This document shows, piece by piece, positions 50,731-61,649 of a stretch of DNA of 64,000 bases. Numbering within the stretch: position 1 is the stretch's first letter; every line of letters begins with the position of its first letter. The translations under genes and the position numbers were made by a program. The stretch spans positions 1 through 64,000 of the forward strand of contig CAUYUJ010003944.1 of assembly GCA_963575745.1 (NCBI GenBank), read 5' to 3'. The notes below the pieces were generated by a model. That model saw only the letters and a program-made list of their open reading frames with translations, searched no databases and had not been told where the DNA came from. This DNA comes from Prorocentrum cordatum (taxonomy: Eukaryota; Sar; Dinophyceae; Prorocentrales; Prorocentraceae).

Positions 50731-52199
50731 CCCTCCACCCCAAAAAAACACACGATCGCTAGCAAGCGTTACCCGACAGAGTAAAAAACAAGAAACGCTC
50801 ACGAGGAGTGAAACGATCTGTCAAAAAACAGCAAGGCGCGCCTCCGCGTACTCAACTTGCCAATCAAGCGCCTGTATTGTATGATGGTGGTCTGATCGAC
50901 TAATGCTGTGCGGCCTCTGGGTCGCAAACGCAGCATGCACTCAATCTACGCTCACACCTGCGATGCCGCGAGGCCCCCGCGTGCATGGAGCGCTTGTCTG
51001 ACGCCCTCTGCGGGACGATGCAAGCCAGTAGCAGAAGCAAAGACGGTGACGGGTGACGGCCAGAGAACCCGCCAACCCCTCCAAGCCACCTGTAAACAAA
51101 CACCAGCCCAAAACTATCCCTATAACGCCACCCGCAACATGATCAAACATGCGCTTGAAGAACGCCGTGTGCGCAAAGGCGGCGGACAAACTGTCAAATC
51201 AAAACTGGTATCGGTGCGTTGCCACAGCTCAGGCAGATCAGCCCAAATGTCCAAGCATTCGCAACCTGCCAATAATGACAGCGCGGGTTTCGACACGATT
51301 GGCACAGCAACTCTGGAGGCGGGCACACCCACGATGCCGAACTGGATCGCCCTGCGACTCCCCCCCCCTGCAGCGGGAAGCCAGAAATCAGATCCTCCGA
51401 GGTCACAGAGGCCAGCTGGGGCAGAGCGCCCCTGATCAGCGAGAGGCCGAAAATCGCGAGTCATCGCGCCACCGGCTCTGGAGCACACTCTCGCAAGCGG
51501 GGACTGCTAAACGGTATTCCCAGAAGAGAAAAGCAAACTCCTGGAATAAAACTCCTCAGCTGCTAAGACGGCCTTCCCGGAAGAGAGAAACAGCAAACTC
51601 CCAGAGGAAAACTCCTCAGCGCACTGAATAGTAGACGGGCTGCTTCTCAGAATGATAACAATAAGAATGATAATGAAGAATAGCAGTGTCCCGGAGCTCC
51701 GTTTCAGCAGCCACGGGTTTGCCAGCCTTCGCCTGGCTTCTGACAGTCGTGGGCGACTCCAGTGGTCAGATCTGCGGGCACCCCCAGCCACTGCCGCGCC
51801 CAGGAGGGCGCGCCGCGTTCGCGGGATCCCTGAAGAAGCGTGGCCTTCTGTGCCTGCCGCGTGCCCCAGGACGCCCAGTGGCTGGCGCGGCCTCTCCCAA
51901 CGGGGGCTCCCTTCGCAAGGAGGCGACTGGCCAAGGGCAGCACCATGAGATTCGAGGCGACCCTCGTCGGTATGGCTGCCACTCTTACCACCTGATTCGG
52001 CGTAGTGTAAGCCTTCGCCCCCATGCCGTCCAGTGGGGAGAGCTTGTTCGATACGATCAGCCTGCCAACAACGGCGTCGATCGCATAGGCATCGGTGAAG
52101 GCCCCCCAAAGCTGCTGATCCGCATCCCGGTCTGCCTCACTCGTTCTGTGGGATGATTACGGTACTCCGCATCGTCTACATGTCTCCACAGATCCACGA
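50731..52199. other. Anonymous DNA with a short duplication at 51,505-51,630
   Basis: Two units of about 60 bp repeat AGCAAACTCC and ACTCCTCAGC at 51,505-51,630. Elsewhere, frames of up to 200 codons (e.g. minus 52,109-51,507) show no known family. Confidence 0.4.
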
Positions 52200-52717
52200 C
52201 ATACAGCGGTAGGTAGCCTGAACACAACGCGCGGAAACTTTTGCGCTTGAGTGTTTGCGGGGAGCGAGCTTACCACATGCGCGGATCGCGCGTGCGCGCA
52301 CTCCGCGTACACGGGCCACCACAACTAAGGCGCGCGCTGGACGCCTTGCATTCAGCAAACCGTGTGGTAAACACCCTCGTCGTGGCCCTGCCTCCGCATC
52401 CTCCTCTGACTCCCCTTCCAGCGCAAACTTCGTGCCAATCCTCCGTTTCTTACCCCCATACTTCGTGCCAATCCTCCGTGACGTTGCAAATAGAGTGGCG
52501 GGAGTGGGACGGGGCGTACTCCAGATTTCGTGATGAAAGGGAGGGGGTCTGGACCCTCCAAGACAAGCCGTTTCAGACCTCCCCCGTGGGAGAACCCTCC
52601 AAAACATCGGCCCCAGACCCCCCCAGGCCCTCCAAGATGGCCTGGAAGAGCCCCCCCCGAAATAGACCCCCCTCCCTTTCTTACGAACTCCGGCGCACAC
52701 TGCGCGCGAACGGGGGA
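52200..52717. other. Anonymous DNA, nothing seen
   Basis: Mixed sequence. TTCGTGCCAATCCTCCGT is repeated at 52,429 and 52,462. Confidence 0.35.
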
Positions 52718-52930
52718 CGTGTCGCTCTCGCCGCGGCGCCGCACTCCAGCTCTTCTCGAGAGTTGAGCTCCCGCTCGGGTGCGGCTCACGTGTCTGGCTC
52801 GACAACTCGTCGACGTGTCGCTCTCGCCGCGGCGCCGCGCTCGACTCTTCTCGAGCGTTGATCTCCCGCTCGGGTGCGGCTCTCGCGCGTCCTGGCCCGA
52901 GACAGCTCGTCGACGTGCGCGCGGGCGAGA
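52718..52930 (+). repeat. 97-bp tandem duplication
   Basis: Units at 52,718 and 52,814 share GTGTCGCTCTCGCCGCGGCG, TCTTCTCGAG and CTCCCGCTCGGGTGCGGCTC. A third partial unit starts near 52,906. Confidence 0.85.
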
Positions 52931-52989
52931 ACGTGCCGCCCTCGCCCGGGGCTCGGCGGTGGACAGACCTCCCTTTGGCACACCTCCCT

Positions 52990-53160
52990 TCTCCTCCTCC
53001 TCCTCCTCCTCCTCCTCCTCCTCCTCCTCCTCCTCCTCCTCCTCCGCCCTCCTCCTCCTCCTCCTCCTCCTCCTCCCTCCTCCTCCTCCTCCTCCTCCTC
53101 CTCCTCCTCCTCCTCCCTCCTCCTCCTCCTCCCCCTCCTCCTCCTCCCCCCCACCCCCTA
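52990..53160. repeat. (TCC)n microsatellite
   Basis: Nearly pure TCC with a few CCC and GCC steps, about 170 bp. Confidence 0.97.
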
Positions 53161-53649
53161 GAACGGCCTAGGACCGAAACCGACGGGCCTGGACCCGCAA
53201 AAACGACGGCCGCGACGCCCTCTCGCGAACCGAAGACGGCCAAATTCGCGACTCGACGCGTCAGGGCAGGAGGCCGATCCGCCTCCGGCAGGCAGGCGCC
53301 GCGCAACGTCTGCTTGAGAGTGGCGCTCCCGCTGTGGCGCGGTGGATATGTGTCTCGGTCGCCAGGTCCCGGGGCGCGGGGACCGCGCGCGGGCGGGATG
53401 GCCTGCTCGCCACTGCGCTCGGACGGCCATGCCCCGTGCACGTTTCGATCTCCCGTGCGTGCCTGTTTTTGTCGCTCGTTGATCCAGGATGCTCCTGGAT
53501 GGCCCTCGCGGAGAGAAACAAAAGAAGACAACAACGAGAAGAAGAAAGAACCCCCAAGCTAACAGAAGAAAAAGCCATACAAACATTGAAAGAAAGAACG
53601 ATCCAGGCCCAAACCAAAAGAAAGGACCATCCGGGCACAAACAAAAAGA
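53161..53649. other. Anonymous DNA, nothing seen
   Basis: GC-rich to 53,460, then an A-rich stretch (AAAGAAAGAACGATCCAGG) leading into the palindrome. Frames in this interval are unfamiliar. Confidence 0.4.
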
Positions 53650-53837
53650 AGCAAAAACGCCATAAGCATAAACTTTTGGCGCTCCGCGCGCATTTCTTGG
53701 ATCTGCGCTCGGACCCCCCCCCCTGGCGCGCGGAGCGCGCCAGGGGCGGCGCCGGAGGCGCCTCCAGGAAGGTCCGAGCGCAGATCCAAGAAATGCGCGC
53801 GGAGCGCCAAAAGTCTATGCTGATGGCGTCTTTGCTG
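53650..53837. mobile_element. Near-perfect palindrome, arms of about 66 bp, with two internal hairpins
   Basis: The left arm (53,650-53,715) runs AAAACGCCATAAGCATAAAC, TTTTGGCGCTCCGCGCGC, ATTTCTTGGATCTGCGCTCG. The right arm (53,771-53,837) is its reverse complement with few differences. Between the arms lie CCTGGCGCGCGGAGCGCGCC-AGG and GGCGCCGGAGGCGCC, each a small hairpin, so the DNA could fold into a cross. Both strands encode the same LLALRAHFLDLRS peptide by symmetry; this is not a gene. The core and outer stem recur in RPS23 intron 1. Confidence 0.88.
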
Positions 53838-54071
53838 CCTCAGGAAAAATGCACGCGCCCGAGCGACGCCAAGCTCGCCGCCCTCGCCCGACCTCTGCGC
53901 GGGCTTTGCCCAGCACGAGGCGCTCCCGCGGGGAGCGTGGCGCACGCGTCTCGCCAGCGCCGCAGGTCGCGGACAAGACGCAGCGCCCCGGCAGCGGGGG
54001 GCCGCGCGCGAGAGCGGGTGGGGCGCCGTCCTCGCCTAGGGCGCCGCGCACTCGGCGTTCGGAGGCCACTG
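53838..54071. other. Spacer, nothing seen
   Basis: GC-rich sequence between two inverted-repeat elements. Confidence 0.35.
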
Positions 54072-54265
54072 CTGGGAGGTCTGCGTCGGAAGGACTAAGG
54101 AGGATTGAGCCCTACTGAGGGGCTGTTGCGCCGGAGTGGGTCTCAGATAAGGCGGGATTAAGCCGCGCGAAGCGGGATCAAGCGGGACTTGGGCCGGATT
54201 CGGAGGGATTCAACCAGATTGCGCCAGATTTCGGACCAGGGCAAAATCATAATCGGACCTCCCAG
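54072..54265. mobile_element. CTGGGAGGTC-TIR element, 194 bp, copy 2
   Basis: Same length and ends as 30,427-30,620, with colinear interior landmarks GTCGGAAGGACTAAGGAGGA, GGGGCTGTTGCGCCGGA, GCGGGATTAAG and AGATTTCGGACCA. Confidence 0.85.
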
Positions 54266-54980
54266 GAACTGCATCCGATCTCTGTGTATGACAGTGGCAG
54301 CGCGCATGCGTCACGTCAACCGCGCTCCGCGGAAACGTGGCCGCCCGAGAGAGGACTCACTGGTGCTCTCCCCGAAGTTCCTGCCCCTGTCCGTGCGCGG
54401 CCCGCGCATCGCTTCCCTCGGCAAGCCGTCGGAAGCGGCACCGCGCCTTCCGTTCGCTGGGCGGGCACGCAGGCCACTCCCACGAATTATCAAACTGTGC
54501 CACCGTTGGTTCTGGAGAGAGGGGGCGGGAAAAGGCAGGGGGGCGCTGCCTAAGCTCGACCTGGATAACATGACCCCCATGCCATACTGCCCCTCCCTCT
54601 GCTGCCCCTGCCGCTCCCAGCTCGCGCGCCCGCACGCCGTCGAGACTGCGAACGCCACGGCCGCACGAGCTAGAAGAATCGTCAGCGGAGCTCACGCAGG
54701 GTTCGCTTCCTACTTCCTCCTGCCCCTTACCCTCCTTATCCTCCCCTGCTGTCTGCTCCTCCTCCCCGCTTTCCTCTCCGTTTTATCCTCCACTTCTGTC
54801 CCGCCTCCCCCTACCCGTCCGCTCTCGCCTGGATATGTTGACGATGTCCGGGTCGAACACATGGACAGTGCTAGTGTCGCCGCGGCCAAGCGTACCGACC
54901 CGGCTCTGCAGGACAACTCTCTCACCCATGCGAGGTCCTGGACCGCTCGCGAGCAACTTCTCTTCCTTTCGCTCACGTGT
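54266..54980. other. Anonymous DNA, no gene recognised
   Basis: A long plus-strand frame from 54,189 passes through here, with ordinary composition (GKIIIGPPRNCIRSLC, LCHRWFWREGAGKGR) but no recognised domain; it ends in the TC array. It could be an exon or chance. Confidence 0.35.
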
Positions 54981-54986
54981 TCGCTC

Positions 54987-55018
<32 letters not shown>

Positions 55019-55055
55019 CCTCTCTCTCTGTCTCTCTCCCTCTCTCTCTATATGT
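54981..55055. repeat. (TC)n microsatellite
   Basis: TC dinucleotides with short interruptions. Confidence 0.93.
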
Positions 55056-55289
55056 ATCAACAAACTTGCGTCTATGATCAAACGCATGTTGCTAGTGTAT
55101 GCATGCATACATAAACGGTACAGGTGCGTGTGAATGCGTACCCGCGCACGCTTCAATCCAACAAAGCATTGTGTCCATAAACAAGTTTCCCCCTGCAACT
55201 ACGGACGTGCGCACATGACGATATAACACATCAACACTATTCCATGCACACATATGGTACGCATGTGTATGTGCCGTGTATGCAACCAG

Positions 55290-55372
55290 ACACCACATAC
55301 ACATCCATCCATCCATCCATCCATTCATCCATCCTTCCATACATACCTACATACATACATACATACATACAT

Positions 55373-55411
<39 letters not shown>

Positions 55412-55495
55412 TGCGCACAGACATACATGCGCACATACATACATGCGCACACATACATTCGTGCACATACATCCATCCATCCATGCATACATGTA
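55290..55495. repeat. Tetranucleotide array (CCAT, ACAT, ACAG)
   Basis: Successive blocks of CCAT (55,296-55,345), ACAT (55,338-55,374), ACAG (55,372-55,410) and ACATACATGCGC words. Three related tetranucleotides adjoin each other. Confidence 0.93.
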
Positions 55496-56107
55496 TAGAG
55501 CTGCGTGTATACATGCCCATCGCTCCTTTGCTATCTCTCAGACCATATGTCACCTAACTACTTCGATTGTATTACTTCTCTCTGTACACACGATATGCAC
55601 ATCGTTTGGCGATGAAGACTCTGCGCCCATCTGGACGGCTCCAGAACACTTCGTCACAAACATGCTAACGACTCACGATTGTTTCCGCTGCCTTGCGCCG
55701 GCTTTCCTCCAACAGACCCGCCGCCGCTTTCCTTCCGTCGACTTCCGCTGGCCCTCCGCCAGCTACCGCCGACGGGCGAGCTGCGCCGAAGGCGAGGCCC
55801 TATCTGGCACGTTGGCAGCCCCCCCCCCTCCGACTTTGACCTTGGGAACTCGCATTGGGTTCCCAATGAGTTCGCGTGGATCCCGACTGCTCGTATGAGT
55901 TTTTCTATGGACTTGATTGGAGGGTACTCACATGGAGCCCAGAACTTCGCATCGGCCCCTCATGGACTCCGCAGAGGCCCATGGGCGGGTCTGCGCGGGA
56001 TTCGCGTGGAAGCGCGTCGCAGTGCTTGGGAGTCCATCGCAGGTTCGCGCGCACGGGCTTGCATCCAAGTTCAAGGATCCGCGCGCAATAGTTTCCGTGT
56101 CCAGCCA
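55496..56107. other. Anonymous DNA, no gene recognised
   Basis: Mixed composition. A short direct repeat of GGGAACTCGCATTGGGTTCC and a following CCCAATGAGTTCGCGTGG lies near 55,845-55,885. Confidence 0.4.
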
Positions 56108-56210
56108 CGCCCTGATGGGGGGGTAGGGGTAGGGGGGAAGACTTCTGAGGAGCACCCCTACTTCTCAGAAGCATTCCCCCCTCCCTGTACTGCCCTCTGC
56201 GCGTGGCTGA
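56108..56210. mobile_element. CTTCTTAGAAGG hairpin element, short copy
   Basis: GATGGGGGGGTAGGGGTAGG start; GACTTCTGAGGAGCACCCCT and ACTTCTCAGAAGC form the hairpin part; end CCCTCTGCGCGTGG. Confidence 0.65.
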
Positions 56211-56433
56211 CGACTCTCCACGAGCCCACAGGACACGGAAGAGTATCAGCAGCTCGGTGGCACCCCCGAGGCGGACAACAAAAACGCAAAGCGCTCGCCC
56301 CCCCGGCTCCGCCTGCCCTCGCGCTGGGGGCACCACGGGTGCGTGCCGCACGTCCCAAGAACACGGAGGCTGTGCGCAGATCAGTCGTGTCGTGCGAGGC
56401 GGGGACCGGTGCCGCAGGTCAGCCGTTCGGTCA

Positions 56434-56550
56434 CGCGCAAAGGGGGGCAGGGGGGCGCGGCAAGGCTTCTCAGAAGCACCCCTGCTCCTTCTAAGAAACG
56501 GCCTCCTTCAAGACGCCTTCCCCCCTCCCCCTGCCCCCCTGTGCGCGCGG
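56434..56550. mobile_element. CTTCTTAGAAGG hairpin element
   Basis: CGCGCAAAGGGGGGCAGGGG start, GGCTTCTCAGAAGCACCCC and CCTTCTAAGAAACGGCC inside, CCCCCCTGTGCGCGCGG end. The clearest CGCGCAAAGGGGGG / CCCCCCTGTGCGCG inverted ends in the family. Confidence 0.72.
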
Positions 56551-57911
56551 CCAAGCCGTGCAGAACGGTGCCCCGTCGCGAAGCATCCACACCCTTGGCC
56601 CCCACGGGAACGAGCGGCCATAGCCAGCCAGCAAAGAGGAAGGAGAAGAGGAGGAAGAGGAAAAGGATCGGAGCGGATCGGAGGTCTGCGAAGGGGCTCC
56701 ACAAGGAATCCCCTGCCGGGGGCGTGCCGCCTACCTGAGGAGGGGCGGCAGGCCAAAGGTCCACCGCAAGCGGAAGCTGACCACGTGAGCAACAACTGAT
56801 GGCGGCCCTCACGATCGAACAACAGCGAGGGTCACACGAGGACCCTGTCGGAGGAGGAGGAGGAGGAGGAGCAGGAGGAGCAGGAGGAGGAACAGGAACC
56901 CATCCTGGGAGGAAGTCGAGTTGCTGCAGGCTGTTGAGGCGGATGTGCGCGACGCGACGGCGAGGGCTGCACTCCGAAGGCGGTCCCCGTCCGCCCGTGA
57001 GGCTGCTGCAGATCCCACGGTGCGGAAGCCTCGGGCGGAACGCCCCGCCTGCCCTCACGACGCGTCTGGGGGTACGGTCCTAGCTCGTACGGAAAAGGGG
57101 CGGCCCTGTCAGGAACGTGATTTCGACCCGATTCTTCCCAGATTTCGGCCGCACAACTGCACCCGGTCGTCCAGATGTCGTCCAAACGTCGACCAGGCAT
57201 GGGTGGCGCAATGTGGGCGAGGCCCCCCAGACCGCAAGGAATGTTGGAACCCCCTGAGGCTCCCATGAAGGACCACACAAAAGGTCGGGTACTGCTAGAA
57301 GTGCCCCTGGCCCAAGGTGCCCCCAGGATTTCCAAGGAGGCCCAAAGGCCTCCAGGGTACCCCATCATGAGGCCCAGAGGGGCCCAAGGGGTTCAAAATC
57401 GAGCAACAATCTGGGTGCACCTTGGGCCACTGGCATCTTTTATCTGCGGCGAGCGACGGGGAGAAGTGGGAAGGAAAAGGCCTTCTCAGAAAGCGGCGGG
57501 GCTTCTGTGTCTTTCGGGGAAGGCTTAAACAACTTCTCAGAAGGCCGGGGGACTTCTGAGCCTTCTGAGAGGCCCGCCCCTGCTCACTTCCTCCAGGGCT
57601 CGCCGCCGACTTGAACACCCCCCCGAAAGGAGCCTGTCATGAGGTTGATTTTTTTCACAACGTCGACCCCCAGAGGCCCGAAGGGATCTGGGAAACGGGC
57701 CTGTCCTGAGATGAAGTCGAACTCGAGCGGGGGCACCGGCGCGACGAGCTGCTGACGGGCCCGCACGGGCTGCGCCGCGTAGGCCTGGCGAGGCGGTCCC
57801 GCCCCGCACCCGAGGGCCCGAGGTGCCAGCGCCCCCGAAGCCGCACCGCCCGCCGCCCTCCTGGGTGGTGAGGCGTCGGGTTGCGCGCAGACAGCCCCCA
57901 CGATCGGGAGG
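56551..57911. other. Anonymous DNA, no gene recognised
   Basis: Contains a GGA tract near 56,850-56,895 and a CTTCTCAGAAGG-rich patch at 57,525-57,570 that may be a hairpin-element fragment. TTTTTTCACAACGTCGACCC near 57,650 echoes 18,940. Frames unfamiliar. Confidence 0.4.
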
Positions 57912-58032
57912 TCCTCCTCCTCACTCCTCCTCCTCCTCCTCCTCCTCTTCCTCCTCCTCCTCCTCCTCCTCGTCGTCCTCCTCCTCGTCGTCCTCCTCCT
58001 CCTCCTCGTCCTCCTCCTCCCCCTCTCCTCCG
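57912..58032. repeat. (TCC)n microsatellite with GTC interruptions
   Basis: TCC triplets with GTC and TTC steps, about 120 bp. Confidence 0.93.
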
Positions 58033-58550
58033 CCTCCCCCTCCTCCTGGAAGTCTGGTGTTTTTTTTTTCTTGCCCGAGAAAGCATATTTAACTCGAGTC
58101 GACTAGTTGCAAAAATACGTCCCGGCAGCGATTGGCAAAATGTGATGTGACCCCCCAGGCGTGACACAACTGATATACACGTGGTACAATCACAATGGCC
58201 TAACCTGCTCACCCAATCGGAAAGCTATACCCGAGCACCCCCGTGCGGCTGATAAACAGAATGTGCAGCCGGGGGAAATCTTAACAAAATAAGCAACGGG
58301 GTAGGGGAAAAATGGAAATCAAGTGTGCAGCGCAGCGTGGCCCGGACTCCACTGTATCAACTCAACTGATGCTGAGCACAAGTGCCCGGCAAAACAGCAC
58401 GCGACGATAACCCGGATGTGTAGCTAACACTGCGTGGCGGGTGCCGCCTCGTGCTTTCTTGAACTACAAGGTGTTAGCTGGCGCCTCGCATATGCATGGA
58501 CATGTGTTCTTTCTCTGCTCACGAATTTACTTCGAGCATTTGCGACATTC
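58033..58550. other. 3' side of the copia-type element, ends not located
   Basis: AT-richer than the preceding DNA and similar in composition to the copia region. It probably includes the downstream part of that element on the minus strand, but no LTR repeat or polypurine tract was found. Confidence 0.4.
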
Positions 58551-59189
58551 TCATGCACTCCTACTCTGATCACTCTCATGTCCCCTCGTCGTACCTTCTC
58601 CTGGAATCAAAGTGGAAAGGCGTCGATCTGTCTCACCTTTTCCTAATCCGCGCCCGCTCGCAATGGCAATGGCTGCACTTACTTCGTTCTTTAACGAAAT
58701 GCCACAATCAATTTCAAATTCCTTGAAAACCGCTTGAAGCCCGAACGCTACAGAGGCACCTGTAACCATTCCCTCGCATTCCGCTTCTCCACAGACAATG
58801 CCACGACACTCTGGGTCGAGCTCCATGATATTTGCTAGTGCGATGCACATATTACTGTCCCTCCACTCGTCGACCTGCATGATCTTTTGCACCCTGCATC
58901 GTCGGCGACTGTCCTCACAATTAACTTCACAGGTCATTCTTGATACACATACTGATGCCCACACCTGTCGTGGTTCTTGAGGTACTTGCCCAAAATTGTG
59001 AAACTCTTCCATGCCCCATCGGGTTGGGCCTGACATAGAAAGTGCAAATTCCTTGACTGGAAACTGCACGTCCGAGCAGTCGTGTGCAATATATCTCGCC
59101 GAGGCCACTAATGCGGCGTAGTTCTTAAATTTATGACTTGGCAAGAACTTCTCAGCCTCTTCCTCGTGAGGTTGCTTGTCGCCTGGCAT
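58551..59189 (-). pseudogene. Copia-type RNase H region
   Basis: The frame reads KQPHEEEAEKFLPSHKFKNY, ALVASARYIAHDCSDVQFPV, KEFALSMSGPTRWGMEEFHN and, near the end, GEAECEGMVTGASVAFGLQA and SAAIAIASGRGLGKG. YIAHDCSDVQFPVKE corresponds to the conserved YLAQDRPDIxFAVKE of copia polyproteins, and EAECEGMVTGAS to SSAEAEYxAxVKGAS of RNase H. The expected KVRHIDxxxLWLQ that follows GLGK is scrambled, so the C terminus is frameshifted. Confidence 0.82.
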
Positions 59190-59197
59190 CTCACAAC

Positions 59198-59530
59198 TTA
59201 CACTTCATTCTGCACCAAACCAAACTCTTCGACACATGTATCCGCGTGTCTTTGTGCCACCTCATACCATAATCCATCCCGGTTCCATTCCACATTTCGG
59301 CTGGGGATCCGGATCGAGTTCAAATAGTTTAGCACAGGTCCGAGTCTGCCTCGGGTCTTACCTTCGAGTCTCCCTGTAAGTTCACTTTCGAACCAATCAA
59401 GATCAACGCTACTACCTGATAAACTAAAATCATCTCCATCCCCCAATTCACCAAATTCGCCTTGTTTAATTTTCAAATACACCGGGTGACGCCTTCCGTT
59501 GCCAAAACCGATTTCACGTGCAAAAACCAT
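59198..59530 (-). pseudogene. Copia-type reverse transcriptase, catalytic part
   Basis: Contains DGDDFSLSGSSVDLDWFESE, the catalytic box (DD at about 59,434-59,429; relatives read HGDDF), then GRLGPVLNYLNSIRI, VEWNRDGLWYEVAQRHADTC and VEEFGLVQNEV. These match the end of RT and the GRLGP/DQRHAE segment of the family. A frame break of a few bases near 59,190 leads into the RNase H frame. Confidence 0.82.
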
Positions 59531-59674
59531 GCCCTTATCTTCACAAAGCTGGCCGCGTTTCGGATTCCGTGCGTCGTTTTTAGCAGACGTCCACGCAAGC
59601 CCTGTTTCCGATATTCTTCAGGTAATATGATTAAAATACTATGGTTTTGGCGTACAGGTATGCCCGTCTAGCGT

Positions 59675-60034
59675 CTATACAAGCCAACTCAAGCCCTTTC
59701 TCACGATCCCCCCGTTTACGCCCGATCCACCCGGCAACAACCATCGAGAATAGCAGTTGTTGGGCTTCCAGTGGAGGCGTGGCTGCCAAACTGTTTTCTC
59801 CTCCTCGGAGTTGTGCTGAGCTTGCTGGGCCACCAGCTGGGATCGGTACTCAGGATTGGCTTCATCCCCCTTGTAGGTCTCGACCCACATCGTGCCAATG
59901 GGCGCCTTGCCAGTAACCGCCCAGCAATCCTCCTCCTCCTTTACATCACCGTAGGCCTCGCGATGCCTAAATTGCTCCATACCCTCCTGCAATGCTTTTA
60001 ACGTGCGCTCTGGATCAAGGTCAATTCCTGACAC
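59675..60034 (-). pseudogene. Copia-type reverse transcriptase, N-terminal part
   Basis: The frame contains MSGIDLDPERTLKALQEGME, TGKAPIGTMWVETYKGDEAN and PEYRSQLVAQQAQHN, matching the KAPIGTRWVDxNKGD...YRSRLVA block that opens RT in this group. After EEEKTVWQPRL the frame diverges from the expected ATPPLEA segment, which shows a frameshift near 59,790. The middle of RT (59,670-59,540) is only visible as short pieces with stops. Confidence 0.82.
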
Positions 60035-60461
60035 ATCACCGCACGCCTATACTTTTTCACATTCACGATGAACTACACATATGCCACGTCTGGCAACTGG
60101 CTGTGCCTCACTTCCAGCCAAGCCCTGGTGTGGGCACGCTGCACAAATCTATTGGTGAGGCTGTAGTTATGGGTGTCCCGGCTGTGAATTTGAATGGCGA
60201 TGTTGCGCGCTCCCCCTCTGGAGTCTCTTCTCCGCTCCTTTCCTTTCATTCACTGACCTGCCTGTCCTCGGGTACCTGGCCAGTGTTCATGTCCTGAGTA
60301 GTTCTGCGCAGTCATGCGCTCCGTGCTGGCTCTGAGTTTCATGGATGCATGAGACCGGATGTGCCATACTTTGTTCTAGTCCAAAACAACGCAGGTCCGT
60401 TTCCACACTCGCTCGGTCCGTACCCGATCTCATTCAGTTCCATTCCTTCGTTTGGTTCACT

Positions 60462-61150
60462 TCAAATGACCTCAGGATCACAGGTTCTGAAGGAACACCC
60501 TAAGCCATCATCGGCCGTCATCTGGTTAACTCGGCCCCAAAAGATAGATCGACAGACCCGGTCTGGATATACCTCTGATCTCGTCATTGTGTCTCCTCCG
60601 GTTAAGTCGATACGTCGATGTTGACGTTGACACTTCGCACTAAGGGTCCTTCCAATGTAGTTGTTTTTGGTCACGAGCCGCGTGGGATTCTTCACGGGAA
60701 TCTCCTCCCCTTGTTTTACCACTTGCTTTGAGTCATAGCAGCACAAGCCGCCATCATGTGTTTGCACACCGTCGCGCATGAACATTATCTGCGCTGGCGA
60801 TGTGCTCCAGCCTGGGGCTCCCGCAGAGTGCGCAAAGAGAAAAAAAAACGCTCTTTCTCTGAATCTCACACATTTGGCCACCTGATCGAACATGTCCCTC
60901 ATCTTTTCCGGCCCCAAGCGTTTCGGGCCTAATACCTGCAGCCTGCTGAAGGCTGCGCACATTGGATTTGCGATTGCAGTAAGGCTGATGTGCTCTTGAT
61001 GATCTTCTTCGCTTTCGCTTGCATCGCCTCGCAATTTAAATCCCATTCGTTTCGCACAGGATGACGACTTACACGAGGGCCCCATCTCGTGGGTGAAAAC
61101 AGTGACATCACCAGCTTGACGAAGGCGACGGTCGAAACATGGAGAATGCA
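60462..61150 (-). pseudogene. Methyltransferase-like module of the copia-type element
   Basis: The frame has NPMCAAFSRLQVLGPKRLGP (relatives have SPxCTxFS, comparable to the PC motif IV of C5 methyltransferases), EKMRDMFDQVAKCVRF, LFAHSAGAPGW (relatives FEHPAGAxSW, comparable to motif VI), VQTHDGGLCCY, VKNPTRLVTKNNYIGRTL and EVYPDRVCRSIFWGRVNQM. The order parallels the domain at 43,560-42,828 (PC..., ENP..., CxxGxPWRKRTRF, YPxxLC). The assignment rests on motif order; Glu of the EHP motif is Ala-His here. The same open frame continues upstream to 61,661 without clear homology. Confidence 0.6.
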
Positions 61151-61596
61151 CAGCCAGGGTCCTGACTCCGCACTTCCCAGGACACTGCCAACCTTGGTAT
61201 GAGGTTGTGAAAGGACGGGCGCCAGGCAGGGGAGACTCTAGCCCGAAACATGGCCGTTCAAACAGACTCGGGGTGCAAGAGAACACAAGGGACCCCAGGA
61301 AGCCCAACGAAACAGTCAGCACACCGCACGAGTCGTCGAAAATCTTGTTCCAAAAAGTTTCGCCGAGGGCGGGGAGGCCACAATGGGCCCCGCTCAGGTG
61401 AGCCAAGAGTCCTCGCGCGTAAGCAGGCCACAAAGAGTGCACGGAGGGCGCGGCAACGACATCAGCCACGCTCCCTTCCTGGATGCGGCGCGTGAGATCC
61501 CACACCTGGGGGTTCCAATCAGCAGACACCAATGAGCAATGAATGCCAAACAGTCTGTGCCACGCCCCCGTAATCCCAAGAAGATTTAAATCCACG

Positions 61597-61618
61597 GACC
61601 CTTCGGCGTGTGGAGGCT

Positions 61619-61649
<31 letters not shown>

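Noticed and set aside
53559-54098. Overlapping ORFs on both strands sharing the peptide LLALRAHFLDLRS
   Set aside because: The shared peptide results from the palindrome at 53,650-53,837, which reads the same on both strands.
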